A DNA stretch of 64,000 bases, from NCBI GenBank assembly GCA_001464625.1, contig LNFJ01000171.1:1-64000 (forward strand). Reading direction: 5' to 3'. This document shows, piece by piece, positions 43,480-52,295 of this stretch. Position 1 is the stretch's first letter, and every line of letters starts with the position of its first letter. Source of the DNA: Bacteroidia bacterium Ga0077558 (GTDB lineage Bacteria; Bacteroidota; Bacteroidia; Chitinophagales; Chitinophagaceae). The translations under genes and the position numbers were made by a program. The notes under the pieces are model-generated. The model did not search any database. It saw only the letters and a list, made by a program, of their open reading frames with translations, and had not been told where the DNA came from.

Positions 43480-44511
43480 CTACTGTTTTTGTTGTAAAGA
43501 TTCATTAAGCTTACCCCAGGTGGTAATAATGTCCTTTGTGTAATTATCAGGCGCAGCCGATTCTTTCAGCTTATCATTTTTAAACCAGCCTAACTGTGTA
43601 GGGCTTAAATATTGTTCTACATTTTCACCATATGGTATTGCCTGGTTTATTTTAGTACGCTGTGCTGGCGAAAGCGGCAGGTAACGAAATGCTGTTTGCT
43701 TCAGGTAATATTGGGGGTCTTTATCAGTTCTGAATCCTGTTGAAGATTCAATAGTATAAAACCCTTGCTGATTCGCATATTCGTCAAGTTCCTTTTCTGT
43801 ACTTATGGTTGGGTCATATACAATTTTTACCACTTCTTTTGAATCAACAAAGCCAGCTTCTGTACTGATAACCGATTTTTGCTGTGCTAATGAAGTTTCG
43901 CCTGACCAAAAGCAAGGCGTTTCATAAATTTTTGTTTTTGTATAGCCAAACAAAAGGTTAATGTCCTTTTCAAGCAGGTTAATATATTTCGGTTCTTTGA
44001 TATTTTTATTAGCCAACGTCTCCTTTATTTTAAAAAGCATTGATACCGGCTCATAGTTATCCTCCAGTTTGGGAATAATGTCTTTCCCCGTTTCATCTAC
44101 AAAACGTGCCACCGGATTATTCCAGGAAGGTTCATTATACAGTTTTAAAATTTCCGCATCACTACCTGGCCGGTTGTTATATATGGCTAGCGGTATAAAT
44201 TCATTCTCAATTAAATCAACCATCAAAGGATGGCTGAGAACATTTCTGCCATAATTAACGCAAGTAGCACAGCCGGGTATTTCCTGAAAAAATAATAAAA
44301 CAGGCTTACCGGTTTCTTTACTTTTTTGCAAAGCATCCTTGTAATTCCTGTGCCAACTTACTTTTCCCAGTTCTATATTCTGTTTTTGCGGATTTGTTTT
44401 TTCCATATTTTCTGCTGTAATTACCCTGTTATTTTGAAAGCTGCAAGCAGTAAGACCTATTAGAATAAGAAGCCCTGCTAGCTTGTGTACATTCTTGTTT
44501 AGTAAATCCAT
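43480..44511 (-). CDS. Lipoprotein: thioredoxin fold fused to MsrA-like domain (VPGUxxT-family, Cys form)
   Basis: A 343-residue lipoprotein (lipobox LTAC, Cys23). Residues ~50-170 are a thioredoxin-like fold with PVLLFFQEIPGCATCVNYG, the Cys81/Cys84 version of the VPGUxxT motif that carries selenocysteine in related proteins; the codon here is TGT, not TGA. Residues ~190-290 resemble MsrA: PCFWSGETSLAQQKSVISTE (Cys200 at the MsrA nucleophile place) and EVVKIVYDPTISTEKELDEY. The tail (YLSPTQLGWFKN) also fits the type-2 members. It presumably repairs methionine sulfoxide or reduces disulfides in the periplasm. It is followed upstream by a canonical MsrA. Confidence 0.8.
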   Translation of the reverse strand: MDLLNKNVHKLAGLLILIGLTACSFQNNRVITAENMEKTNPQKQNIELGKVSWHRNYKDALQKSKETGKPVLLFFQEIPGCATCVNYGRNVLSHPLMVDLIENEFIPLAIYNNRPGSDAEILKLYNEPSWNNPVARFVDETGKDIIPKLEDNYEPVSMLFKIKETLANKNIKEPKYINLLEKDINLLFGYTKTKIYETPCFWSGETSLAQQKSVISTEAGFVDSKEVVKIVYDPTISTEKELDEYANQQGFYTIESSTGFRTDKDPQYYLKQTAFRYLPLSPAQRTKINQAIPYGENVEQYLSPTQLGWFKNDKLKESAAPDNYTKDIITTWGKLNESLQQKQ

Positions 44512-44530
44512 TTTTATACAAAAACGCTAA

Positions 44531-45022
44531 TTAAATAAAACTTCCAAACCGTTCAAAGTGGCAGGTATAGCCATTAGGCCTTCTCTTCAAATAATCCTGA
44601 TGCTCTGGTTCTGCCGGCCAAAAAGTAGAGTAGGGCTCCAATGTGGTTACTACTTCGCCTTCCCAACGCTTTGAGTCATCTACAATTTTTATTATTTCTG
44701 CCGCTGTTTGTTTTTCTTCATCGTTCTGAAAAAAGACAGCAGAACGATAGCTTGAGCCAATATCATTGCCCTGCCTGTTAACCGTTGTGGGATTATGAAT
44801 ACGAAAGAAGTAATCTAATATTTCCCTGAAATTTGTTACCGATGCATCGTAAGTAAGTTCAATACCCTCTGCATGCCCCGGATGATTTCGGTAGGTAGGG
44901 TTTTCGTTTTGCCCGCCAATATAACCTACTTCGGTATCCTTAATACCCGGCCTTACCCTGAAGAGTTCTTCCATACCCCAGAAACAGCCACCTGCGATGT
45001 ACGCTTTTTTAAGATTTTCCAT
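44531..45022 (-). CDS. msrA: Peptide-methionine (S)-S-oxide reductase MsrA
   Basis: A 163-residue canonical Msr[10 protein letters not shown] with nucleophile Cys13, [37 protein letters not shown], and [12 protein letters not shown]. It reduces the S-epimer of methionine sulfoxide using thioredoxin. No signal peptide, so cytoplasmic. It is 2 bases after the hydrolase gene and 19 bases before the thioredoxin-MsrA lipoprotein. Confidence 0.95.
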   Translation of the reverse strand: MENLKKAYIAGGCFWGMEELFRVRPGIKDTEVGYIGGQNENPTYRNHPGHAEGIELTYDASVTNFREILDYFFRIHNPTTVNRQGNDIGSSYRSAVFFQNDEEKQTAAEIIKIVDDSKRWEGEVVTTLEPYSTFWPAEPEHQDYLKRRPNGYTCHFERFGSFI

Positions 45023-45024
45023 TT

Positions 45025-45708
45025 TTATTTATTTGATTGATTGTTTAAAAAGATTGTAAGCGCATGCCAATATTCTGTATAGTTGGGTGTAGCCTCCCAA
45101 AGTGATTTACTACCATGCCGTCCTTCATTTTTGGGAATAAATAGCTGACCCAGCCCATGTGGTATAGCGTTAAATATTTTTTCCCAACTATGCACTTCCC
45201 CTTTTGATGAGGTACATAATACAGGAATTGTTATTTGTGCAGCCCATTCGGATACAATTTTTTTATCGTACACAAAATATTCTCCCGGTGAAAAAGATAT
45301 TGCACCTGAAAATATATCGCCATATTTAGCAGCCATTACTAATGCAACCGATGCTGAATAAGAACTGCCTAAAATGATTTTTTTAGAAGCAGGGAATTGC
45401 TGTGTTAAGTAATGGATACCTGCTTCAATATCTGGCACCGCATCAACATACTTTAATGGGAAATTTTTGCTATGTGCAAAACGAGCAGTTTGATTTTGAA
45501 CTCCATTTACTTCGTTGCCACTTCGCTGGTCAAGTGCTAAACAAGAAAATCCTAATGATAACAATTTTGGCGCTGTTTCAATATACTCACCCCTGCTATA
45601 TCCTGCCTGGTGGCAAAGTAATAGTACAGGAGCAGATTTATTCTCATGCTGATATAAATCCGCTGTTACCTCCACATTGTCTGCACTGTTAAATTTAATT
45701 GTTTTCAT
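45025..45708 (-). CDS. Alpha/beta hydrolase (dienelactone-hydrolase-like)
   Basis: A 227-residue alpha/beta hydrolase: [15 protein letters not shown] (oxyanion region), [12 protein letters not shown], and nucleophile Ser in [14 protein letters not shown]. The acid would be near [10 protein letters not shown] and the final His in [12 protein letters not shown]. It overlaps the hydrolase-OsmC gene by 14 bases, which argues for translational coupling. The substrate is unknown. Confidence 0.8.
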   Translation of the reverse strand: MKTIKFNSADNVEVTADLYQHENKSAPVLLLCHQAGYSRGEYIETAPKLLSLGFSCLALDQRSGNEVNGVQNQTARFAHSKNFPLKYVDAVPDIEAGIHYLTQQFPASKKIILGSSYSASVALVMAAKYGDIFSGAISFSPGEYFVYDKKIVSEWAAQITIPVLCTSSKGEVHSWEKIFNAIPHGLGQLFIPKNEGRHGSKSLWEATPNYTEYWHALTIFLNNQSNK

Positions 45709-46936
45709 TTTCCATTATTAAATGTGTTGTAAAATATACCGGGCCACTTACTGTTTTATGCACCGGGCATTTTGAAGCAATTTCTTTTAACTTCAATTGT
45801 TGCTCTTCAGTAAGATTACCTACCAGTTTTATTTTTTTAGTGATGTGGTCAATCTTACCCATCTCTTCAATATCCAGCCCAATCTCTTCTGCATGTTTTT
45901 TGGCATAGGTGAGATAGACGAATACTTCCTGTAAATCCCATTTGCTTCTTTGTGCATATAGTTTTAAGGTAAGGGCAGTACAAGAGCCGATAGAAGCAAC
46001 TAATAGTTCGTAAGGTGATACACCTAAATTATTGCCGCCAAAATCTATGGGCTCATCCCCAATAATATGATGCGATGATGTATAGATATGATTGGTGTAA
46101 GGCACCATCGTTTCATGATAAACAAGTACCTGCTCGCCATTTGTATCTTTCTGGTTTAATGAGGCGCTTTCTTCAATAGCAACATAACGTTTTACCCAGG
46201 TGCCAATCACATCTGCCACATAAAATGCATCATCCTTATTGGTAAGTAAATGGTCTGCACCATCAAGGCTAATAAAGCTTTTTGGATGTTTGGCTTTGTG
46301 ATAGAGGGATGCTGCATTTTCAATTTCTACAATTTTGTCTTGTGGCGAATGTAATATGAGCAATGGTTTTCTTAACCTCGCCACTTCATCTTCCACATGA
46401 TGGGTTTCTAAATCGTCTATGAATTGCTTTCTAATTGTAAATGGCCTGCCACCAATAGCAAGCATTGCATAACCTCTTTTATCAATTGTTTCCTCCAGGT
46501 TTCCAAAATGTTTTGTTACATGCCTTGCATAAGATGGGGCCGCAATACTTATTACAGCTTGTATATTGGGTAAGCGGTTGGCAGCTATTATTGCAGCAGC
46601 CCCACCCAATGAATGTCCTATTAAAATAGTGGGGGCTACATAGTTTTCTGTAAGAAAAGAGTTGATGTCTTCAATATCAGAAATATTGTTGGAAAAATTT
46701 GTCTCGCTAAAATCACCTTCGCTATGGCCAAGCCCTGTAAAATCAAAATTAAGAACACTGATGTCTTTACTTGTAAGTGCATTAGATATATTTTTTACAA
46801 TAGCCAGGCTTGATGAGCAGGTAAAGCAGTGTGCAAAGATGGCGATGTTCTTTACAGCTCCTTGTAAAGGCTTTACCATGTGAGCCGACAACGTCTCACC
46901 ATTTCTATTTTTGATATTGATATTAATTGTATTCAT
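45695..46936 (-). CDS. Bifunctional alpha/beta hydrolase - OsmC fusion
   Basis: A 413-residue fusion. Residues 1-255 form an alpha/beta hydrolase ([24 protein letters not shown], nucleophile Ser in [13 protein letters not shown], acid in [12 protein letters not shown], His in DGADHLLT). Residues ~270-413 are an OsmC domain with its two redox cysteines in [15 protein letters not shown] and [13 protein letters not shown]. OsmC/Ohr proteins reduce organic peroxides. This fusion is a known bacterial architecture. It ends over the next hydrolase gene and begins 17 bases after egtB. Confidence 0.9.
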   Translation of the reverse strand: MNTININIKNRNGETLSAHMVKPLQGAVKNIAIFAHCFTCSSSLAIVKNISNALTSKDISVLNFDFTGLGHSEGDFSETNFSNNISDIEDINSFLTENYVAPTILIGHSLGGAAAIIAANRLPNIQAVISIAAPSYARHVTKHFGNLEETIDKRGYAMLAIGGRPFTIRKQFIDDLETHHVEDEVARLRKPLLILHSPQDKIVEIENAASLYHKAKHPKSFISLDGADHLLTNKDDAFYVADVIGTWVKRYVAIEESASLNQKDTNGEQVLVYHETMVPYTNHIYTSSHHIIGDEPIDFGGNNLGVSPYELLVASIGSCTALTLKLYAQRSKWDLQEVFVYLTYAKKHAEEIGLDIEEMGKIDHITKKIKLVGNLTEEQQLKLKEIASKCPVHKTVSGPVYFTTHLIMENENN

Positions 46937-46953
46937 CTAAAAGCAACCCGATT

Positions 46954-48102
46954 TTATTTTACTAATCTAATTCCACCATACATCCATCTCATATCAGGAT
47001 GAAAAAAATTACGGTATGTATTTCTGCTGTGATTAAGCGGTGTAACAACAGAAGCTCCTCTCATCACCATTGTATTCACCATAAACTTCCCGTTGTACTC
47101 ACCCAACGCACCGGGAGCCTTATTAAAACCAGGGTATGGCAGATAAGCACTATTTGTCCATTCCCACAATTGCCCCCATTGAAAATGGGCCGAGGCTACT
47201 TCCCATTCAAACTCTGTAGGAAGGCGCATGCCTTTCCATTCTGCAAAGGCAAAGGCTTCATAAAAACTAATATGCTTTACCGGTTCATTAAGGTTTAGTT
47301 CCTGCAGACCATGTAAATCATACTCATGCCATTTTCCCTCTATCAAATGCCAATATAGCGGGGCGGTTATTTTATTGTTGTTAACCCAGTGCCACCCATC
47401 ATCATGCCAGTAATTGAAGTTGGAGTAACCGCCAGCGTTTATAAATTCAAGGTATTCGCCATTGGAAACAGGATTAGCTGCTATTTCAAATTCATTGATA
47501 TATACTTTGTGTTTGCCCAGTTCATTATCAAAACAAAAACTTTTTCCATCGCTCCCTATCTCATAAATACCTTCACTTACAGGGATAAATTTTTGCGGAG
47601 CAGTAATGGGCTTTAATGTGAATCTATCGGCGTATACAGGAAAAGTTGGCTGATGCCCTAAAATAAATTTAATATCATAAGCCAATAACTCCTGGTGCTG
47701 CTCTTCATGGTTAATACCAATCTCAATAATTTGCAATGCCTCATGAGATACAGGCTGGCTCAGTAATTCATTCATTTGTTCATCTACATAGGCACGGTAC
47801 GCAAACACTTCTGCTACCGATGGCCTTGTCATTAACCCACGATTGGGCCGGAATACCCTTTTCCCGATATTATTATAATAGCTGTTAAACAGGTAAGAAA
47901 AATCATCATTATATACTTTGTAACCATTTTTGTAAACAAGCAAAACAAACTGCTCCCAAAACCATGTAATATGTGCAAGGTGCCACTTGGGTGGCGATAC
48001 AAATGCAACGGGCTGCACCGAAAAATCTTCGGTGATGATTGGCTTTACCAAAGCCTCACTGTACTTTCTAATCCGTATAAATCTGTCTTTAATACTCTCC
48101 AT
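46954..48102 (-). CDS. egtB: Ergothioneine biosynthesis sulfoxide synthase EgtB
   Basis: A 382-residue EgtB: an N-terminal DinB-like helical domain with the iron-ligand histidines in WHLAHITWFWE (H41/H44 region) and NHEEQHQELL (H132, H136), and a C-terminal FGE-sulfatase-like domain (ANPVSNGEYLEFINAGGY, RLPTEFEWEVA, LWEWTNSAYLPYPGF, YRNFFHPDMRWMYGGIRL). It joins hercynine with a sulfur donor to give the sulfoxide precursor of ergothioneine. No egtA or egtC is near, so direct use of cysteine is plausible; no EgtE-type PLP lyase is seen in the window. The usual GGSCATP-like segment reads RGASVVTP. It abuts the ABC transporter gene. Confidence 0.9.
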   Translation of the reverse strand: MESIKDRFIRIRKYSEALVKPIITEDFSVQPVAFVSPPKWHLAHITWFWEQFVLLVYKNGYKVYNDDFSYLFNSYYNNIGKRVFRPNRGLMTRPSVAEVFAYRAYVDEQMNELLSQPVSHEALQIIEIGINHEEQHQELLAYDIKFILGHQPTFPVYADRFTLKPITAPQKFIPVSEGIYEIGSDGKSFCFDNELGKHKVYINEFEIAANPVSNGEYLEFINAGGYSNFNYWHDDGWHWVNNNKITAPLYWHLIEGKWHEYDLHGLQELNLNEPVKHISFYEAFAFAEWKGMRLPTEFEWEVASAHFQWGQLWEWTNSAYLPYPGFNKAPGALGEYNGKFMVNTMVMRGASVVTPLNHSRNTYRNFFHPDMRWMYGGIRLVK

Positions 48103-49575
48103 CTACTTGTAATTTGTTTTTTTAGTAAGCAATTTGGTAATCAATTCAAATAAAAGCTCTATTACAACAGCAAGTACAGCAGCAGGTATGGCGCCTTTCA
48201 ATATCAATTCAGTATTGTTTAATGCCAGCCCGGTTACAATATACTCTCCAAGGCCGCCTGCGCCTATAAATGCAGCCAGCGTAGCTGTACCTACATTGAT
48301 AACTGAAGCTATCCTAATACCTGAAAGAATAGTAGGCAACGCAAGTGGTAACTCTACCAGCCTCAGTTTTTGTTTTTGATTTAATCCAATAGCAGTAGCT
48401 ACATTTTTTAGTTGTGGGTCCACAGTTTCAAGCCCGGTAATTGTGCTGCGAAGTATTGGTAGCAATGCATAAATACACAAGGCTAAAATTGCAGGCTTTG
48501 AACCAATACCTAACAGGGGAATAAGCAAAGCCAGCAGCGCAATTGAAGGGATGGTTTGTAAAATTCCGGTAAGGTATAGTACCGGCTTTAATAACAACTT
48601 GCGCCTATACAAAAACAATCCTAATGGCAAGGCAATAATAACAGCTATAAACACCGACAGAAATGTGAGAAACAAATGTTGCGAAAGATGTTTCAATAAA
48701 TCGCCCCAATAACCTGAAGTTTGTTTTTTTGCAACTTTAGTTAGCCCTTTCTTGTTAAGAAAATCATTGGCTATTATTGAAAAATCTTTTTGGGCATATA
48801 AGGCCAGGGCATTCATTTCCTGCATTTCATTTTCAGTAATAAGGTTACCCAGTTTATCTATTGCCAGTTTTGCTTTATCCGGTAATGATGATGAATAAAA
48901 ACCCAGGGCAGCATAGTCAGGAAAAAAATGTTTATCATCCTGTAATACCCTCAGGTTATACTTTTTTATTTCCCCGTCAGTAGAATATGCATCGGTAAAA
49001 TCAATTTTGTTACTGTTCAAAGCTGTGTAAGCCAGCCCATGCTCAATACCCTTTACCGAATTTGTAATACCATAAGCAGCAGCAAGGTTTTTCCATCCAT
49101 CCTGCCTTTCCAAAAACTCATAACTGATTGCCCCGGATAAATTTTTTTGCAAAGCCAAATCAGAAATTTTTGAAAGGCTGTATTTTTCGGCTGTTACTGC
49201 ATTTACAACAACAGCATAGGTATTATTAAAGCCGAATGGCCTTGATGCAGCAAGTGAATATTTTTTTTCTAGTTCTGATTTTATGCTATCTAAAGAAATC
49301 CTTTCTGTGTGCTTTAATATTTCAGATGAGATAGTGCCGCTATACTCCGGGTACACATCTATTTGTTTTGTTCGCAATGCTTCAAAGGCTACAGATGTGC
49401 CTCCCAGGTTAAATTTTCTTTCAACCGTAAAGCCTTCCTGTTCTAAAAGCTGCGAAATTATTTCGCTGAGTATATAGCCTTCATTAAAATGCTTTGCCCC
49501 CACCACAATTTTTTGTTGAGCTACGCTATTAAATGCCAATAGCAAAAAAGTGATATTTAAAATCAGCCTTTTCAA
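48103..49575 (-). CDS. ABC importer: substrate-binding domain fused to permease (OpuBC/EgtU-like)
   Basis: A 490-residue fusion. After a signal peptide (ITFLLLAFNSVAQ) residues ~22-275 are an OpuAC/ProX-type binding domain (VGAKHFNEGYILSEII, LGGTSVAFEALRTKQIDVYP, EYSGTISSE). Residues ~285-485 are a BPD-transport permease (LTFLSVFIAVIIALPLGLFL, ILQTIPSIALLALLIPLLGI, EAA-type loop AIGLNQKQKLRLVELPLALP). Such fusions carry betaines or, in EgtU, ergothioneine. In the described EgtU the permease comes first; here the binding domain is first. It starts on the base next to egtB's end and overlaps the ATPase gene by 4 bases. Confidence 0.85.
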   Translation of the reverse strand: MKRLILNITFLLLAFNSVAQQKIVVGAKHFNEGYILSEIISQLLEQEGFTVERKFNLGGTSVAFEALRTKQIDVYPEYSGTISSEILKHTERISLDSIKSELEKKYSLAASRPFGFNNTYAVVVNAVTAEKYSLSKISDLALQKNLSGAISYEFLERQDGWKNLAAAYGITNSVKGIEHGLAYTALNSNKIDFTDAYSTDGEIKKYNLRVLQDDKHFFPDYAALGFYSSSLPDKAKLAIDKLGNLITENEMQEMNALALYAQKDFSIIANDFLNKKGLTKVAKKQTSGYWGDLLKHLSQHLFLTFLSVFIAVIIALPLGLFLYRRKLLLKPVLYLTGILQTIPSIALLALLIPLLGIGSKPAILALCIYALLPILRSTITGLETVDPQLKNVATAIGLNQKQKLRLVELPLALPTILSGIRIASVINVGTATLAAFIGAGGLGEYIVTGLALNNTELILKGAIPAAVLAVVIELLFELITKLLTKKTNYK

Positions 49576-50279
49576 ATGTGCTGTTCTTTAAACTCGTTTT
49601 GAATGGTAGTTAATAACGACTTTGCCCCCTGCTTGTAAATTTTACCTTCATTTAGCCATACAAACTCATCGCATAATATTTGTGCTTCTTCAAACTGGTG
49701 TGTAACTATTATTATGGAGGTAGGTTCTTCTTGCTGAATATGCAGCAGGTGGTGATAAATGCCGGATTTGGTGCGATAGTCAAGGCTTGCAAAAGGCTCA
49801 TCCATCAGAACTAAAGGAGGTTCTAAAAAAAATGCACGGCAAAGGCCCACCCGTTGTTGCTCTCCGCCTGACAATTGATGTGGCTTTTTGGAAAAATAAC
49901 TCTGAGGCAACTGTACCATTTCCAACAATCTTTTCAGTCTTGCATCAATTTTACTTTTGTCCTGCTGTGTAATATTTGCCAGCAAAGTAATATTCTCTTT
50001 CACGGTCATGTGCGGAAATATACCTACATGCTGCACTGCATACCCAATTTGTAAACGCAGTTTATTTCCCATCGCATAATCAAAGGACTTACCAAAAACC
50101 TGCACACTGCCTGCATCCGGCATCACCATCCCGTTTATTATTTTAAGGATGGTTGATTTTCCGCTACCGCTATACCCAAGCAGCCCGGTAATTTTTTTTT
50201 CATTAAAATCAATAGAAAAGTTATCCAGTATTTTTTTACCGGAAAAACTCAGGTTGATATTTTTTAGTGATGCAATCAA
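49572..50279 (-). CDS. ABC transporter ATP-binding protein (EgtV/OpuBA-like)
   Basis: A 235-residue ATPase: Walker A GYSGSGKST, Q-loop YAVQHVGIFPHMTV, signature LSGGEQQRVGL, Walker B PLVLMDEPFASLD and switch His in IIIVTHQFEE. It has no C-terminal CBS domains, unlike osmoregulated OpuA/OpuC ATPases. Its stop overlaps the permease start (ATGA), so the two form one importer. Confidence 0.92.
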   Translation of the reverse strand: MIASLKNINLSFSGKKILDNFSIDFNEKKITGLLGYSGSGKSTILKIINGMVMPDAGSVQVFGKSFDYAMGNKLRLQIGYAVQHVGIFPHMTVKENITLLANITQQDKSKIDARLKRLLEMVQLPQSYFSKKPHQLSGGEQQRVGLCRAFFLEPPLVLMDEPFASLDYRTKSGIYHHLLHIQQEEPTSIIIVTHQFEEAQILCDEFVWLNEGKIYKQGAKSLLTTIQNEFKEQHI

Positions 50280-50284
50280 TGTTG

Positions 50285-50923
50285 CTATTTGATTAATATT
50301 TTTTTTACTTTTTTTTGAAGAACGGGTATCACCTCACTTTCAAACCATGGGTTTTTTGCCTGCCACCTGAAGTTGAGTGGCGATGGATGTACCAATGGAA
50401 AATAGGCGGGCAGATATTTCTTATAGTTCTTTACGGTATCGGTTAAATTATCTCTATTGCCCTGCAAGTAATAATTCTGTGCATAAGTGCCGATAAGAAG
50501 CGTAAGCTGCAAATGTTTAAATTGCTTTAAAATTTTTTCATGCCATTGCGGGGCACATTCCGGCCGTGGTGGCAGGTCTCCGGTTTTTCCCTTTCCTGGA
50601 AAACAAAAGCCCATAGGTACAATGGCAAATAATGATGGGGTGTAAAACTGCTCTTCAGTTACTCCCAGCCATCTCCTTAACGTTTCACCGCTTTTGTCAA
50701 GAAAAGGAATACCGGCATCATGCACTTTTTGCCCGGGTGCCTGTCCAATAATCAGTATCCTGCTGTTTTCATTAAACTGAAATATTGGCTTTGGTTTATT
50801 GGGTAAAAACTGAATACAGGTTTCGCAAGCCAGAATTTTTTTTGCAAGTTGATTTTTCAAAATGTAAATAAATTTCTTGTTTAATAAGGAACAACCCCCT
50901 GTGCCAGTTTTATTCTTGTCCAC
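50285..50923 (-). CDS. Uracil-DNA glycosylase family protein
   Basis: A 212-residue protein: Cys pair ACETCIQF, motif A as IIGQAPGQKVHDAGIPFLDK and motif B as LVHPSPLN, with SLFAIVPMGFCFPG between. This is the uracil-DNA glycosylase superfamily pattern as in families 4/5 and the 'uracil-DNA glycosylase family protein' group; whether it removes uracil or another base is unknown. The ATG at 50923 overlaps the preceding gene by 43 bases. A TTG at 50860 is an alternative start that keeps all motifs. Confidence 0.78.
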   Translation of the reverse strand: MDKNKTGTGGCSLLNKKFIYILKNQLAKKILACETCIQFLPNKPKPIFQFNENSRILIIGQAPGQKVHDAGIPFLDKSGETLRRWLGVTEEQFYTPSLFAIVPMGFCFPGKGKTGDLPPRPECAPQWHEKILKQFKHLQLTLLIGTYAQNYYLQGNRDNLTDTVKNYKKYLPAYFPLVHPSPLNFRWQAKNPWFESEVIPVLQKKVKKILIK

Positions 50924-51336
50924 AAATTCATATTAATAACAATGGCAGCAACCTCGGCAATTTCATCAACAGTAAAAAAACGAAGCATTTGCTGATGTGC
51001 ATCATCAAATGTTTTTCCCTTTCCAATATTCAAGGCATCTGCATATAGTAAAGCAGCTTTCTCTTTTTCTGAATACAGTTCGCTTTCCCAATAACTACCA
51101 AGGCAATCTGTTTTTTCCTGGTTAATACCCAGCTCCCTGCAAACATTATGATGGAGAATACTGCAATAGCTGCATTGGTTAAGAGTGGCTATCCGCAGGC
51201 GGATGAGCTGGGCCAGTTCTTTATCAGTTTTTAAGTTGGCTGTATATCCATACGCTTTTGCCATCTCTTCTGCAATATGCAACAGCGGTGCACCTTCTGC
51301 ACTATATCTTGTATTTTTAAATTTTGCTTTTATCAT
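50881..51336 (-). CDS. AhpD-like (carboxymuconolactone decarboxylase family) protein
   Basis: A 151-residue all-helical protein with the AhpD-type motif LNQCSYCSILHHNVC (CxxC plus His), which relays electrons or directly reduces peroxides. Other family marks are LYSEKEKAALLYADAL and VDEIAEVAAIVINMNLWTRI. It is 2 bases after the aldo/keto reductase gene and runs into the glycosylase gene. Confidence 0.87.
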   Translation of the reverse strand: MIKAKFKNTRYSAEGAPLLHIAEEMAKAYGYTANLKTDKELAQLIRLRIATLNQCSYCSILHHNVCRELGINQEKTDCLGSYWESELYSEKEKAALLYADALNIGKGKTFDDAHQQMLRFFTVDEIAEVAAIVINMNLWTRIKLAQGVVPY

Positions 51337-51338
51337 TG

Positions 51339-52295
51339 CTAATTATACGTTAATGCAGTTCGTTCATTCCAATAAAATTCAGGCATTATATTCATTGTCC
51401 TAATGTCTTCTAACTCTTCTGGTTCTAATTTAAAGTTTAACGCCTCCAGGTTCTGCATTAAGGTTTCTTCATTATATGCCCCGCTTAAAACAACATTGGG
51501 TTGAATACTATCCATGCAATACCGTATTGCTACCGCATCAACCCCGGTATTATATTTTTCTGCAAGCTCGTAGAGCAGGGTATAGTGTGGTAGATAATGC
51601 GGATATTTTTTATTGGCAAAAACACGGCCATTCGCCAGCGCTTCTTTTACTATAACTTTGATGTTTGCTTTTTTTATTTTAGCGACAATGTCGTAAATAC
51701 TTTGCTCATACACATTATAAGTAAGCTGGCAGGCATCAAAAAGCGGTTTGCCATCCACCTCAATATCCAGGGCTTTAAGCAGCGCTTCTTTTTGCCTGCT
51801 TCCACTTGTGGTTAAACCAATTTTTATTTGGTACTCATTTTTAAGTTCTGCCAGCCTGCTCAAAACTTCCATGTTATCCAGCACCCCGCTTTCCAGTGTG
51901 GCAGAGTGTATTTGATAAACCGACAGATAGGGCAATAGTTTTTTTGAATGTTCCCACTGTGCATTAAGTTTTTTAAGGCTGTGCTCCTTTATTTCATGAA
52001 CTTTTGCATTCGGGTCAAACCCCGCTACATAGGTATAGCCCCATTTTGTTGCTACAGTAATATCGGAAATCTGTTTGCCAGACAACCAGTCTGTCAACAT
52101 TTCCTCTGCAATACCATAACCGGCAGCTGTATCAAAATAACGAATGCCGGATTGGTAAGCAGTTTCAAGCAATGCAATGCCTTGCTGCTTGAATTGGCTT
52201 AACTGAAATGGCTCATCTTCTGCACCGGTTTTTTGTTTAATATTAATGTATTGCGGACGGCCTATTGCTGCTGTACCTAATCCTATTGTTGTCAT
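51339..52295 (-). CDS. Aldo/keto reductase
   Basis: A 318-residue NADP(H)-dependent reductase of the L-fucose/D-threo-aldose-dehydrogenase-like group: RYFDTAAGYGIAEEML (Asp and Tyr), ATKWGY (Lys), YQIHSATLE (His) and the C-terminal AIRYCMDS, PNVVLSGAYNEETLMQNL. Many members detoxify carbonyls. It abuts msrA2 (stop next to start), so both are read together. Confidence 0.85.
   Translation of the reverse strand: MTTIGLGTAAIGRPQYINIKQKTGAEDEPFQLSQFKQQGIALLETAYQSGIRYFDTAAGYGIAEEMLTDWLSGKQISDITVATKWGYTYVAGFDPNAKVHEIKEHSLKKLNAQWEHSKKLLPYLSVYQIHSATLESGVLDNMEVLSRLAELKNEYQIKIGLTTSGSRQKEALLKALDIEVDGKPLFDACQLTYNVYEQSIYDIVAKIKKANIKVIVKEALANGRVFANKKYPHYLPHYTLLYELAEKYNTGVDAVAIRYCMDSIQPNVVLSGAYNEETLMQNLEALNFKLEPEELEDIRTMNIMPEFYWNERTALTYN

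Noticed and set aside
44260-44300. Possible selenocysteine (UGA) in the VPGUxxT-type protein
   Set aside because: The codon at the U position is TGT (Cys81), so no selenocysteine decoding is needed.
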